A DNA stretch of 64,000 nt from Gammaproteobacteria bacterium (GCA_030832095.1 JAURJT010000039.1:1-64000); one strand, 5' to 3'. Shown: positions 1 through 8,990, counted from the stretch's first letter. A program made the numbers and translations. The notes: generated by a model not told the origin, from the letters alone.

Positions 1-701
1 CGTAACATGGCCTCCCACTCTAACTGCCCAAATTTACGTACGTCTGGATCATACAAACGCGCAGTGCGATTCAGCACAACCTCATCAGGCACGATAATTT
101 CTCTACCCATGGCCAAGGTATCCACTTGCGCCTTACAGGCAGTTTCTAGCCATAGCATCAAATTAAAAGCTTCAGCCACCGTAGCGCCACAGGTCAACAA
201 ACCGTGATTACGCAAGATCATCGCATTGTGTGAACCCAGATCCGCGACCAAACGTTCTTGTTCATCCTTATCAACCGCTGGGCCTTCATAGTCGTGATAA
301 CCGATACGCTCATAAAATCGCATCGCAGTTTGTGTCAACGGCAAAAGCCCTTCTTTAAGCGAAGACACGGCCATACCCGCACGTGTATGAGTATGGATAA
401 TGCACCGGACATCATGTCTGGCGGCATGGATAGCGCTATGGATCACATAGCCAGCCCTAGAGATACCGTAGGGCAGATCAGGCTTTTGTACGATAGTTCC
501 CTCAAGATCGACGGTATACAGGTTAGAGGCACAGACTTCACTGTAGTGAAGCCCCAAACCGTTAATGAAAAAGAGTTTCTCATTACCTGGCACCTGGGCT
601 GTGATGTGGTTGTAGATAATATCGGTCATGCCATACTTGACCATCAACCGATAACAGGCTGCCAAATCAACTCTTGTTGCGTATTCAATATCCGTGCTCA
701 T
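1..701 (-). CDS. class II aldolase/adducin family protein (3' end outside window)
   Basis: Partial gene read on the minus strand; it opens with ATG at 699-701 and runs off the left edge after 233 codons. Class II aldolases are zinc enzymes that cleave or decarboxylate small sugar-acid phosphates; many relatives of this subfamily have no assigned substrate. The signature is visible: H103-T-H105 in C-I-I-H-T-H-T-R and H166 in the M-I-L-R-N-H-G-L-L-T-C-G stretch supply the metal ligands. The catalytic glutamate of fuculose-phosphate aldolase is not evident in the segment before H91, as in adducin-like members, so the reaction is uncertain. It lies 123 bases downstream of the IclR gene on the same strand and may be its target. 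Confidence 0.85.
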   Translation of the reverse strand, partial: MSTDIEYATRVDLAACYRLMVKYGMTDIIYNHITAQVPGNEKLFFINGLGLHYSEVCASNLYTVDLEGTIVQKPDLPYGISRAGYVIHSAIHAARHDVRCIIHTHTRAGMAVSSLKEGLLPLTQTAMRFYERIGYHDYEGPAVDKDEQERLVADLGSHNAMILRNHGLLTCGATVAEAFNLMLWLETACKAQVDTLAMGREIIVPDEVVLNRTARLYDPDVRKFGQLEWEAML

Positions 702-824
702 CTCGAGACTCCCATCACCAACACGTGTTATACCGCAGATCATAGTTTGTCAGTCACTGTATTGCTAGGTCAGATTCAAGAGCCTCTGCGACTGCCCCAT
801 ATAAGTGACTCGTGAACTCCCACA

Positions 825-1655
825 TTACACGGTCAGCCCAAGTGCACGCTCTACACTCCTGACCAGATGCACAAGCCTCGGACCAAGATCTTTTTGTAAT
901 TCTGCATCTGCCACTGCATAGGCCGCCACCGTTAAATTAAACGCCAAGTGAACGCCGTGATAAGTCGTTGAGAGAGGCACCGCTACAGCTGCGAGTGGTG
1001 CCTGCCAATCACCGACCACTGAACAAAAGCCTAGTCGCTTAATTTGTTCGTACGCCCGCTCAGTAGGTTTTAAAAACTTGTCGAACTCCTCTTGCTGCGC
1101 CGCCCTCAAACCCTTATAAATGTGCCGCCGCTCTTGGTCGCTATGTTGATACAAAAGTGCGCGACCCATCGCCGTGCGTAACAAGGGTCGAGTCGAGCCG
1201 ATACCCGGTTTAGTAAAATTACTGTCTTGTCCGGTGACTGTTTCGACATAAACGACTTGTAGGCGATCGCGCATCCCTATTGAAACGGGTCCTTTTGCAT
1301 AATGGGTGAGCGCCAACATCTCAGGCGCCGCGATTTGTCTAATCGCCATTTGGGACAGTAACGGATAACCAAGCGACAACACTGCAGGCCCCAAAGCATA
1401 ACGCCCAGAGGCTTTGTCACGTCGAAGATAACCTAGACCCATTAACGTAAAAGTCAGTCTTGTTATCGTGGGCTTAGTGAGCTGCAGATGCTCGGACAAC
1501 TCTTTGTTGCTCCACAACGCAGCGCGTTGCCCGAAACAACCCAACACCGCTAAACCGTTAGCGAGCGTCGAAGCAAACTGGGGCTGCTTCTGCAATGAGT
1601 CGTAGTCTAAAAATCCCGGGTCAGCACTTTCTAAAGCATCTCTGGCAAGTCGCAT
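825..1655 (-). CDS. IclR-family transcriptional regulator
   Basis: A 276-residue protein, the usual IclR length, with an N-terminal winged helix (residues about 35-95, recognition segment around S-N-K-E-L-S-E-H-L-Q-L-T-K-P-T-I-T-R) and a C-terminal effector domain (about 110-270). The open frame extends upstream to 1856, but that extension would cover a palindrome, a promoter and the start of the divergent gene, so I place the start at the ATG 1653-1655. IclR proteins sense small organic acids and act as repressors or activators at nearby promoters. Likely targets are the aldolase gene downstream and the divergent phosphoesterase/Bug operon. The effector is unknown. Confidence 0.85.
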   Translation of the reverse strand: MRLARDALESADPGFLDYDSLQKQPQFASTLANGLAVLGCFGQRAALWSNKELSEHLQLTKPTITRLTFTLMGLGYLRRDKASGRYALGPAVLSLGYPLLSQMAIRQIAAPEMLALTHYAKGPVSIGMRDRLQVVYVETVTGQDSNFTKPGIGSTRPLLRTAMGRALLYQHSDQERRHIYKGLRAAQQEEFDKFLKPTERAYEQIKRLGFCSVVGDWQAPLAAVAVPLSTTYHGVHLAFNLTVAAYAVADAELQKDLGPRLVHLVRSVERALGLTV

Positions 1656-1700
1656 CGCTTCATTCACTTTGTTGAGGGAAGGTCGTTCACTGAACAATAA

Positions 1701-1729
1701 TTGACATTTAAAAGAATCAACAAGATAAT
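1701..1729 (+). promoter_or_regulatory. sigma-70-like promoter of the metallophosphoesterase operon
   Basis: TTGACA at 1701-1706 and GATAAT at 1724-1729 are separated by exactly 17 bases, eleven of twelve matches to the housekeeping consensus. The predicted start of transcription falls near 1736, inside the palindrome at 1734-1748, which suits repression by the divergently encoded IclR protein. Confidence 0.6.
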
Positions 1730-1733
1730 TTAT

Positions 1734-1748
1734 AACCGATATTCGGTT
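1734..1748. promoter_or_regulatory. 15-bp palindrome, candidate IclR operator
   Basis: AACCGA-TAT-TCGGTT is a perfect six-base inverted repeat around a three-base centre. It lies between the IclR start (1655) and the divergent phosphoesterase start (1780), over the predicted transcription start of the plus-strand promoter. A minus-strand TTGACA (1750-1745) followed by an AATTAT at 17-base spacing also overlaps it. IclR-family operators are commonly 12-15 bp palindromes; assignment here is by position only. Confidence 0.45.
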
Positions 1749-1779
1749 GTCAATTTCATTATTTGGAATTAAATATTTA

Positions 1780-3867
1780 ATGCGCTCTAAAATTCGGCCT
1801 AGCGGCTCACCGACACCCCTCTTCTCTTTCGTTGTCGTCGCCGACACCCATGTCAACGAAAGCGATAACGTTTCAAGCTCACCGTTCGAGACGAATCATC
1901 TGGCCAACGAGCGGGCACGCTTTGTGTTTCAAGACATCGCGGCAATGGACCCTCCTCCAGCGTTCGTCGTACATTTAGGCGATATCGTTCACCCAATGCC
2001 CGCTTTACCGACCTTCATGCAAGCGGTTGAACAGTTCAAGGCCATCAGCGCCCCTCTCAAAGCGCCCTTGCACGTGTTGCCCGGCAACCATGACGTGGGT
2101 GATAAAAAAATCGACTGGATGCCAGCCGACCAAGTTTGCGAGGCGCATCTACAAGCCTATCGAAACGCCTTCGGCAAAGACTATTACAGCTTTGACACTA
2201 AAAACATTCGCTGTTGCCTGATTAACTCGCTCTTGATTAACTCTGGCTTAAGTGCTGAGCAAGAACAAAAGACCTGGCTTGAAGAACAAATCGCAACCGC
2301 CGCCGGTAAACGCGTCTTTCTGTTTATGCATTACCCGCCATTTGTCTACAGCGAAGCCGAACGCGGCAGCTACGACAATCTGGATGAACCGGGCCGCAGT
2401 TGGCTGTTAGGGCTCATGAAAAACAAAAACGTAGAAGCCTCGTTTGCCGGTCACGTACATAATTTTTGGTACGAACAACTCGATCACGCCGACTTTTACA
2501 TGTTGCCATCGACTGCATTTTTAAGACACGACTATTCTGAGTTTTACCGTGTTAAACCAACGGTCGAGTTTGGTCGTGGTGATGTCGCAAAGTTTGGCTA
2601 TTTCATTGTTGACGTCTTTGAAAAAGGCCATATCGCCTACCCTGTCAGAACGATGGGCGGGCGCAGCGCGTTAGAGAATCACGTCTTGCGCGACAAAACA
2701 CAGCGCTTGACCCACCCGAGCACGTCAACCTTTACCCACGTGGGTGTCGAGCTTAGACATACTTGGACAGAAGTTGCTCAAATACCGGCAACGGGTGGCG
2801 TTCAAGAGTTCGGTCGCAAACTGGCCCGAAACGATTATCCACTGCTAGCACTTTGGGAAATGGGCGCACGCCTCTCAAAAGTGACCGACCAAGATGTACT
2901 CGACCCCAGCACACACCGACGCATGCATCTTTTGTCGAAGATGGGTCATCGCTTTATGTTGACTTCTCTTGGGGCACCAAAGCGCGATCTTCAGACGCCT
3001 GCACTGCAGCAAGCGGGGGTCAGCAGTATCGAGATCAACGTAACCTTGGCCGGTTTTGATAAGCATCGTGAACGCATAAAAGCCTTCAAAAAAGACTCAG
3101 CAATTGAAGTCTTTTTATGTAAGCTTCATATGTATGACGAATCTCATTATGACGGTCAACACTTTAGCCATTTCGTGAAGTCTGGCTTTACCTTAGAAGA
3201 TCTGCAATATCAAAGCGAACTCATTCAACAAGCCGTTGAACGTAAAGAAATTGACGGCATCACCGTTCGCGTAGACGCAGCCCAAGACCTGCTTGAGGTG
3301 GCTCCTGCGTTAATGCACTTCGCCGAACACAACAACTGCCAAGTGTTGGCATCACTGAAATTGAACGGGCCTAGTATCGCCGAATCAAACGATGATGAAG
3401 TCGGCTTATTGCACAAAATTTGTTGCGCCTTATTATTTTCAAAAAGCTCGACGCGTGTTCAATATATTTTTGATACCTTTATGGATGTCGACCGAGGCTA
3501 TTACCCGCGTCAAGCCTTCATCGACAGGCAGTTCAACCCTAGGCTCGCAGCCAGTGTATTTGGGCAACTCAATTCGATTCTGTCTGGCTACAAGCAAATC
3601 AACATTGATTTAAGCCAGTCACACAGTCGAGCACAAATCACCTTCTCAGCGGATGGCATCCCACATAAATTGGTCTTTTCTGAGCAGGCTAATGAAGGGC
3701 GAGCTGATGCATACAGCGGAACATTGCGTCTGCATACAGACCTCTGTGCTGAATATCACACAGATATTGAACACGCACCCAAAGCCAGTCACGCCAATCT
3801 TGACAGCAAAACCGCGGTACCCGCGATATCTTTACGACTTTATGCAACCAACAAAGTAGCACCTTAA
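1780..3867 (+). CDS. calcineurin-like metallophosphoesterase with a C-terminal barrel-like domain
   Basis: A 695-residue protein taken from ATG 1780 (a TTG at 1747 is the alternative). Residues 15-270 form a calcineurin-like phosphoesterase with all metal motifs: D22-T-H24, G67-D68, G102-N-H-D105, H184 and G224-H-V-H227. These hydrolyse phosphomono- or diesters with two metal ions. Residues about 310-620 are a second domain of alternating helices and strands, with segments such as I-D-G-I-T-V-R-V-D-A and Q-V-L-A-S-L-K-L-N-G that resemble a TIM barrel; I cannot name its family. There is no signal peptide, so it should be cytoplasmic. A Bug receptor follows after 15 bases, so the pair is probably one operon and the substrate may be imported or sensed through that receptor. 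Substrate unknown. Confidence 0.8.
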   Translation: MRSKIRPSGSPTPLFSFVVVADTHVNESDNVSSSPFETNHLANERARFVFQDIAAMDPPPAFVVHLGDIVHPMPALPTFMQAVEQFKAISAPLKAPLHVLPGNHDVGDKKIDWMPADQVCEAHLQAYRNAFGKDYYSFDTKNIRCCLINSLLINSGLSAEQEQKTWLEEQIATAAGKRVFLFMHYPPFVYSEAERGSYDNLDEPGRSWLLGLMKNKNVEASFAGHVHNFWYEQLDHADFYMLPSTAFLRHDYSEFYRVKPTVEFGRGDVAKFGYFIVDVFEKGHIAYPVRTMGGRSALENHVLRDKTQRLTHPSTSTFTHVGVELRHTWTEVAQIPATGGVQEFGRKLARNDYPLLALWEMGARLSKVTDQDVLDPSTHRRMHLLSKMGHRFMLTSLGAPKRDLQTPALQQAGVSSIEINVTLAGFDKHRERIKAFKKDSAIEVFLCKLHMYDESHYDGQHFSHFVKSGFTLEDLQYQSELIQQAVERKEIDGITVRVDAAQDLLEVAPALMHFAEHNNCQVLASLKLNGPSIAESNDDEVGLLHKICCALLFSKSSTRVQYIFDTFMDVDRGYYPRQAFIDRQFNPRLAASVFGQLNSILSGYKQINIDLSQSHSRAQITFSADGIPHKLVFSEQANEGRADAYSGTLRLHTDLCAEYHTDIEHAPKASHANLDSKTAVPAISLRLYATNKVAP

Positions 3868-3882
3868 CCGAGAGGCCTTGAC

Positions 3883-4851
3883 ATGTCTTTACGCTCGCTT
3901 GTTGTAAAAACTTTTTTGATCGCCTTAACGGTCTCAGCACTGCCAAGTTTAGCTGCGTATCCCGACAAGCCCGTCAAACTTCTGGTGGGCTACGGGCCCG
4001 GCGGTGCTACCGACATTATTGCCCGCTTACTTTCAAAGTATTTAACCGATAAGTGGGGCCAAGCGGTCGTTGTAGAAAACAAGCCAGGTGCCAGTGGAAT
4101 GATCGCCGCACTCGAAGTCGTGCGCTCTACCGCTGATGGCTACACATTACTGCTAGGTTATACCCCTGAGGTGTCGATCAACAAACTCGTTTTTGAAACG
4201 ATGCGCTATGATCCAATCACCGATCTCACAGCTATCGCACTGGCTGCAGAGGCTCCGCTCGTGCTCGCAGCGGGGCCTAAAGTCCAAGCTAAGTCTTTAA
4301 AAGACCTACTCGCGCAGGCTCAGACGTCAGTCCCCTTAACATACGGATCACCAGGTGTGGGAGGACAACAACACATGGCGGGTGAGATGTTAAGTATCGC
4401 GACCAAACTACCCATGACACACATCCCCTATAAGGGAACGGGCCCAGCGGTAGCCGCGTTGGTGGGCGGACAAATTGACATCTTCTTTGCGACGACCCCC
4501 CCCTTGTTAGGTCAAATCAGGGCGGGCAAAGTCACTCCTTTGGCTGTCGCTGGTAGCAAACGCGAAAAACTACTTCCTGAGGTGCCTACCTTCGTAGAGT
4601 TGGGCTATCCAAATATCCAACTCACCAATTGGTTTGGACTATTTGGACCCAAGAACTTACCCACAGCTGTGCTTGAAAACATCACCAAAGACGTGACCGC
4701 CGCACTCAATGACCCCGGCGTCATCAAAGCACTTGAGGATCAGGGATTGACGCCACGGCCGATTTCCGGAAATGAATTTGCCAAATTTATTCAAGCCGAG
4801 TTGAAGATGTATGCTCCGATCATTAAGGCGGCCAATATTAAAGCGGAGTAA
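3883..4851 (+). CDS. Bug/TTT-family periplasmic solute receptor
   Basis: A 322-residue tripartite tricarboxylate-type receptor. It has a signal peptide (residues 1-25, ending S-L-A-A), then Y-P-D-K-P-V-K-L and V-G-Y-G-P-G-G-A-T-D-I-I-A-R, the standard ligand-loop signature of Bug proteins, which bind carboxylated ligands in the periplasm. GAGAGG just upstream of ATG 3883 is a good ribosome site. It follows the phosphoesterase gene by 15 bases and is probably co-transcribed. No TctA/TctB membrane genes are nearby, so it either lends ligand to a distant transporter or acts in sensing. Confidence 0.9.
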   Translation: MSLRSLVVKTFLIALTVSALPSLAAYPDKPVKLLVGYGPGGATDIIARLLSKYLTDKWGQAVVVENKPGASGMIAALEVVRSTADGYTLLLGYTPEVSINKLVFETMRYDPITDLTAIALAAEAPLVLAAGPKVQAKSLKDLLAQAQTSVPLTYGSPGVGGQQHMAGEMLSIATKLPMTHIPYKGTGPAVAALVGGQIDIFFATTPPLLGQIRAGKVTPLAVAGSKREKLLPEVPTFVELGYPNIQLTNWFGLFGPKNLPTAVLENITKDVTAALNDPGVIKALEDQGLTPRPISGNEFAKFIQAELKMYAPIIKAANIKAE

Positions 4852-5083
4852 CTCGAGCGGTCAGGCCCTCTCTTGAGTTCAAAAAACCTAACAGCTTTGT
4901 TGGCCCTCGCAGCATTCTTTGTTTGATCGTATTGCAAAGAAACGACTATTTTTAGTTTATGATTGTTGCGAGGGTAATTTGCTTGATTGAACGATACATA
5001 AACAATACAAAAACCAATCTCAGTGAATTAAAGTAGTAAACCCTCTGTAAAAATAGAACTCAAAATTCACAGACGGGGCAAAC

Positions 5084-6073
5084 ATGTCAATCATCTCAAT
5101 ACGCAGCTGGAATATATTTCTTTTTGTGCTGGTAGGAGTCGCAACAACCACCGCGCCCGCGCTTGCGCAAACGAACAACTATCCCAACAAAACCATCACG
5201 CTCGTGACGCCCTTTGGTGCAGGCTCACCTTTTGATTTGCTTGGCCGACTCTTTGCAGATCGGCTGGGTAAAATCTTAAAGACCAGCGTAGTGCTCGAAA
5301 ACGCAACCGGTGGCCAGGCCATGGTTGCCACCAAAAAAGTGTTGAATGCTCCGGCCGATGGTTATACGTTGTTTTATACCTCTAACGGTTTGGCAACGAC
5401 CCCGATTGTGATTAAAGATGCCGGCTATACCCTTGATGATTTCACGCCGATCGCGCCGCTCGGTCACGCGCCTTACATTCTGTTTGCTAGCGCTTCGGTG
5501 AAAGCGACAGATATCCCTTCTTTCATGAAAGAGCTTAAAGAACGCGGCAAATCCATGAACCACGGGGTCTTGGGCACCTCATATTTGGGCTTGATTTTGG
5601 CAAAAAAAATGTCTGTCACTGCGGGGGGGGATCCCTACCAAGAAATTAGTTACCGCAGCTCGCCCGAAATGATTCGCGCCCTGTTGGCCGACGACATCCA
5701 AATCATGGCAACCACCTACAGTATCGCTGGGCCTCATTTAAAAGACGGCAAGATCAAAGCTATTGGTGCGGTGGCGCGTGAAAAGAGCGCAAGAATGCCA
5801 GAACTTAAAACCTTTATAGAGGCTGGCTACCCAGACCTGTACACGGATGTATGGGCCGCACTGTATACCAAAGCTCAAACGCCCAAAGAGATTGTTGAAA
5901 TGTTAAGAAAGGCCTCTGCCGAAGTGATTGCCGACCCCTCATTTCAAGAGGCGATGAAACCGACAGGATCTGAGCCTTGGAATACGACCGTCGACAAAAT
6001 GCAACCAGCGTTTAAAGCCGAAGCCAAGTCCTTTCAAGAAGCAATTGACAAGTTCAATTTAAAACTGAACTAA
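5084..6073 (+). CDS. Bug/TTT-family periplasmic solute receptor with divergent ligand loop
   Basis: A 329-residue Bug protein with a signal peptide of about 28 residues (ends A-L-A-Q) and the Y-P-N-K-T-I-T-L entry strand. The usual P-G-G-x-x-D loop reads P-F-G-A-G-S-P-F-D-L-L-G-R-L, lacking the double glycine, which suggests a ligand or carboxylate-binding mode different from the other five receptors in the window. The 232-base spacer upstream should carry its own promoter. GGGG eight bases before ATG 5084 is the likely ribosome site. An exported amidohydrolase follows after 141 bases on the same strand. Confidence 0.88.
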   Translation: MSIISIRSWNIFLFVLVGVATTTAPALAQTNNYPNKTITLVTPFGAGSPFDLLGRLFADRLGKILKTSVVLENATGGQAMVATKKVLNAPADGYTLFYTSNGLATTPIVIKDAGYTLDDFTPIAPLGHAPYILFASASVKATDIPSFMKELKERGKSMNHGVLGTSYLGLILAKKMSVTAGGDPYQEISYRSSPEMIRALLADDIQIMATTYSIAGPHLKDGKIKAIGAVAREKSARMPELKTFIEAGYPDLYTDVWAALYTKAQTPKEIVEMLRKASAEVIADPSFQEAMKPTGSEPWNTTVDKMQPAFKAEAKSFQEAIDKFNLKLN

Positions 6074-6097
6074 TTGACGCTATCTTTTGAGCTTCAT

Positions 6098-6142
6098 CCG
6101 TCAGGCACAAGATGAAACTATGTTTCGACTTTGACCTGACGG
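6098..6142. other. nested inverted repeat between the Bug receptor and amidohydrolase genes
   Basis: CCGTCAGG (6098-6105) pairs perfectly with CCTGACGG (6135-6142), and inside it GAAAC pairs with GTTTC around a TAT loop, giving a two-tier hairpin with symmetric eight-base internal loops. No T-run follows, so it is not a classical terminator. It could be an attenuating RNA structure, an mRNA 3'-end stabiliser or a regulator site. Confidence 0.35.
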
Positions 6143-6214
6143 GCGTAATCGTTCTCTGTGCGATTTACAAAGCGTACCACCCTATTTTTACAATGACTTA
6201 AACTAGAGGCACCG

Positions 6215-7177
6215 ATGACAGCAACTATTAAATCACTTTGCAACTGTATTGGTGTCGCCCTTTTTTGCTGCACGTTACTGGTGCAAGCGCAACCCCAGCC
6301 AGGTTCAATTGCTTTAGCTAAAACCGTACCCATCGCCGATGTGCATCTGCATAATTACGAGGTCTATGCAGGCGATTTTAAAAAACTGATGGACCGAAAC
6401 AACGTTCAATGGGCAGGTGCTGTTGGCTATCTCAATGACGACATGCGCGCAGTCTTGAAAGATCGCTACATCCCTGCCATTGGGCAACGCGAACTGGTCG
6501 ATATCTTGCGGCAAGGCCGAAGCTTTACCGACCCAGATCAGTGGATTTTTAAGAGTCTGTTTAAGGCCGCTGAAAGCGGCTTTAAGGATGGCAGCATCAA
6601 GGGCTTTGGCGAGCTTCACACTGACAACTACCTCTCGTCACCAAGACCGGAATTTAGACGACGCTTTAGGCTTGACAGCCCGATGATGCGGCAAGCCTAC
6701 GAACTCGCGAATCGCTACGGCGCCGTTATACAAGTTCACGCCGGGATGAACGAGACCTTTAAAGAAGACCTGTTGCGCCTGTCTGAAGAATTTCCACAAG
6801 TCACCACAATCTTGTCTCATTGCCTGCCGCTCGCCCGACCGGACGACCTAAGAAACTTTTTTCAACAACGTAAGAACATCATGTGTGAGCTGTCAGCGGG
6901 CGGACCGGTGCACGCAAGTACCAGCACAAACTTAGGCGACGGAAAAATCTACACACCTAATGGGCTCAAACCCGCTTGGAGAAATCTCATTGAAGAGTTT
7001 CCGACTCAGGTGATGCTGGGCTCTGACACCTGTTGTGGCCTAGAAAGACGCTATGACGAAATTATTCAAGAGCAGCGCGAGCAACTGCTTGCCTACCTGA
7101 CACCCGCTACACTCGAACAGGTGGCTTATAAAAATGCTGTCCGGCTCTTTAAACTACAGATGCCAAATCGTCAGTGA
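6215..7177 (+). CDS. secreted amidohydrolase-family metal-dependent hydrolase
   Basis: A 320-residue protein with a Cys-rich signal peptide (residues 1-25) and an amidohydrolase barrel. Metal motifs are H44-L-H46 (in D-V-H-L-H), a histidine in V-I-Q-V-H-A-G-M, another in I-L-S-H-C-L-P and an aspartate in L-G-S-D-T-C-C, the set expected for the amidohydrolase-2 clan. These enzymes hydrolyse C-N or C-O bonds or decarboxylate; which one is not decidable here. Export to the periplasm, alongside an adjacent Bug receptor gene, suggests it acts on an external compound before uptake. AGAGGC precedes ATG 6215. Confidence 0.75.
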   Translation: MTATIKSLCNCIGVALFCCTLLVQAQPQPGSIALAKTVPIADVHLHNYEVYAGDFKKLMDRNNVQWAGAVGYLNDDMRAVLKDRYIPAIGQRELVDILRQGRSFTDPDQWIFKSLFKAAESGFKDGSIKGFGELHTDNYLSSPRPEFRRRFRLDSPMMRQAYELANRYGAVIQVHAGMNETFKEDLLRLSEEFPQVTTILSHCLPLARPDDLRNFFQQRKNIMCELSAGGPVHASTSTNLGDGKIYTPNGLKPAWRNLIEEFPTQVMLGSDTCCGLERRYDEIIQEQREQLLAYLTPATLEQVAYKNAVRLFKLQMPNRQ

Positions 7178-7228
7178 ATAGCAACCACAAGACTCAGCTA
7201 TTCTGAAGAAATATCGTAAGATGCTCTC

Positions 7229-7951
7229 ATGAGCAAACCTAATATTTCAGAGCAGGACGGCGTTCGAACCTTACATTTTGGCACTCGTATTATTCAGGGT
7301 GCGATGCGACTGGATGATCAGCTTGCGCTTGAGTTTGAATATATCCAGCAAATGATGCTCTGGACCTTATTCATTGAACAACCCATGCATATTGTTCAAC
7401 TAGGTCTGGGCGCAGGGGCGCTCACAAAGTTTTGCTACCATCACTACCCTGCTGCCCATACAACAGCCATCGAACTAGACGCTGCGGTCATCACTCAATG
7501 CCACACTCACTTTGCATTGCCGTTGAACAATCAACGACTGTCAGTGTGCGCCATGGATGCCTGGGATTACGTCAACGACCCGTCAAATCATTCTTCTTGC
7601 GACGTTCTGCAAGTCGACTTATATGATGCTCAAGCAATTGAGCCCACACTGAATTCACCAGAGTTTTATGCAGCTTGCGCCGATTGCCTGACAGCCAACG
7701 GCATCATGACCGTCAATATTTTCTGTGATCGAGAAAACCATAGTCACAATTTAGAAGCGATTGAACAGTCTTTTAACGCCGTCGCGTGGCTACCCGAGGT
7801 GCACGACAGCAATATCGTTGCCATTGCCTTTAAACAAGCACCGTCGATCGATTTCGATCAACTATACGCACGTGCTGTGTGCGTTGAGCAGCAACTGAAA
7901 CTTCCAGCAAAATCATGGGTAGACGGCCTGTTGCTTTGGATGCAAGGCTAG
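7229..7951 (+). CDS. spermidine synthase-like (SAM-fold) protein
   Basis: A 240-residue protein with a Rossmann methyltransferase-type core. The glycine-rich loop V-Q-L-G-L-G-A-G-A-L-T is followed by an acidic strand end (T-A-I-E-L-D) and the V-D-L-Y-D motif, which occupies the position of the catalytic aspartate in polyamine aminopropyltransferases. It is about 50 residues shorter than SpeE and lacks most of the N-terminal strand domain, so it may be a SpeE-like protein of other function. It stands alone between genes of unrelated type. Confidence 0.7.
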   Translation: MSKPNISEQDGVRTLHFGTRIIQGAMRLDDQLALEFEYIQQMMLWTLFIEQPMHIVQLGLGAGALTKFCYHHYPAAHTTAIELDAAVITQCHTHFALPLNNQRLSVCAMDAWDYVNDPSNHSSCDVLQVDLYDAQAIEPTLNSPEFYAACADCLTANGIMTVNIFCDRENHSHNLEAIEQSFNAVAWLPEVHDSNIVAIAFKQAPSIDFDQLYARAVCVEQQLKLPAKSWVDGLLLWMQG

Positions 7952-7964
7952 CCTCGCCTAATTA

Positions 7965-7986
7965 CCACAGCAAAAATATGCCGTGG
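7965..7986. terminator. weak hairpin between convergent genes
   Basis: CCACAGC and GCCGTGG pair with one A-C mismatch around an AAAAATAT loop, in the 67-base gap between two convergent genes. There is no T-tract, so termination here is a guess from position and shape. Confidence 0.25.
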
Positions 7987-8018
7987 GGTTTAGGTTGCTG
8001 ACAGTTTTCGTGCTGATT

Positions 8019-8990
8019 CTATTGCGTTTCAGCCCCTGACAGCTTGATGATTTCAGCCCATTTAGGAACCTCTTGCGCGATCAGTTTCTTAAAGTCATCA
8101 ATGGAGTTACCAGAAGGGTTTGAACCTTGCGAGCGTAAGGTTTTCAGCACCTCAGGTTGTGCCAACACATACTGGATGGCCTCGTTAAGTTTTGTAATGA
8201 TCTCAGGCGGTGTACCACTGCGCGTCATGATGCTGTTCCACAGCGTGATATCAAAACCAGGAAAGGTCTCTGCCACTGTGGGTACGTCGGGTAACGCAAA
8301 CGAACGTGCAGGAGTCGTCACCGCTAAAGCTTTGAGCTTTTTGCCCTGAATAAAAGGCAAGACTTCAACGAGTGGCGCAAACACGGCATCTAGGCGCCCT
8401 CCCATCAAATCGACTAGTGCTGGCGCACCGCCCTTATAAGGAATATGCCCCATTTCAATTTTTATCGAATTGGCAAATAGGGCACCCGCCAGGTGCTGGC
8501 TTGAGCCGCTACCTGCAGAGCCATAGTTCAGCGGTGGTTTAGCTGCTTTGGCCGCTGCGATAAATTCGGCAAAAGTATTGATTTTAGAATCCGCACCAAT
8601 CACCAAAACATTTGGAATCATGGCGATGCGTGAAATCGGCTCTAAATCTTTGCGCAGATCATACGGAAGCGATTTGTACAACGAAATATTCGCCACCAAG
8701 CTACTAGGTGCCATCAACAGCGTATAGCCATCCGGGGCAGACTGTGCCACCACATTAGCACCGATGTTGCCACCCGCACCTGCGCGATTTTCGACTACAA
8801 CTTGTTGTCCCAGCCGCTTCGAAAGGTGTTCTGCAATCAGCCTAGCAGTAATGTCGGTGCTGCCACCCGGTGCATACGGCACCACCAGCGCAATCGGTTT
8901 GTTTGGATAGGTTGAAACTTGTGCCGAGGCCGGTGCAATGATGAACGCACTGAGCATTGCAAGCACGTTAACTATTAATTTTTTTGACAT
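8019..8990 (-). CDS. Bug/TTT-family periplasmic solute receptor
   Basis: A 323-residue Bug protein with signal peptide (residues 1-24, ends A-S-A-Q), Y-P-N-K-P-I-A-L and the canonical V-V-P-Y-A-P-G-G-S-T-D-I loop, followed by the A-N-V-V-A-Q-S-A-P-D-G-Y-T-L segment typical of the family. It is a lone gene on the minus strand with a 200-base AT-rich upstream region (8991-9190). No transporter or enzyme gene on its strand is close enough to suggest a ligand. Confidence 0.9.
   Translation of the reverse strand: MSKKLIVNVLAMLSAFIIAPASAQVSTYPNKPIALVVPYAPGGSTDITARLIAEHLSKRLGQQVVVENRAGAGGNIGANVVAQSAPDGYTLLMAPSSLVANISLYKSLPYDLRKDLEPISRIAMIPNVLVIGADSKINTFAEFIAAAKAAKPPLNYGSAGSGSSQHLAGALFANSIKIEMGHIPYKGGAPALVDLMGGRLDAVFAPLVEVLPFIQGKKLKALAVTTPARSFALPDVPTVAETFPGFDITLWNSIMTRSGTPPEIITKLNEAIQYVLAQPEVLKTLRSQGSNPSGNSIDDFKKLIAQEVPKWAEIIKLSGAETQ

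Noticed and set aside
258-815. Long plus-strand open frame
   Set aside because: It is antisense to the class II aldolase, whose metal motifs are intact on the minus strand; the plus-strand protein has no recognisable features.
1656-1856. N-terminal extension of the IclR protein
   Set aside because: It would cover a near-consensus promoter, a palindrome and the start of the divergent gene, and would make the protein about 67 residues longer than usual.
4904-4974. Inverted repeat CCCTCGCA ... TGCGAGGG between two Bug genes
   Set aside because: The arms are 55 bases apart, with no supporting promoter at usable spacing; could be chance.
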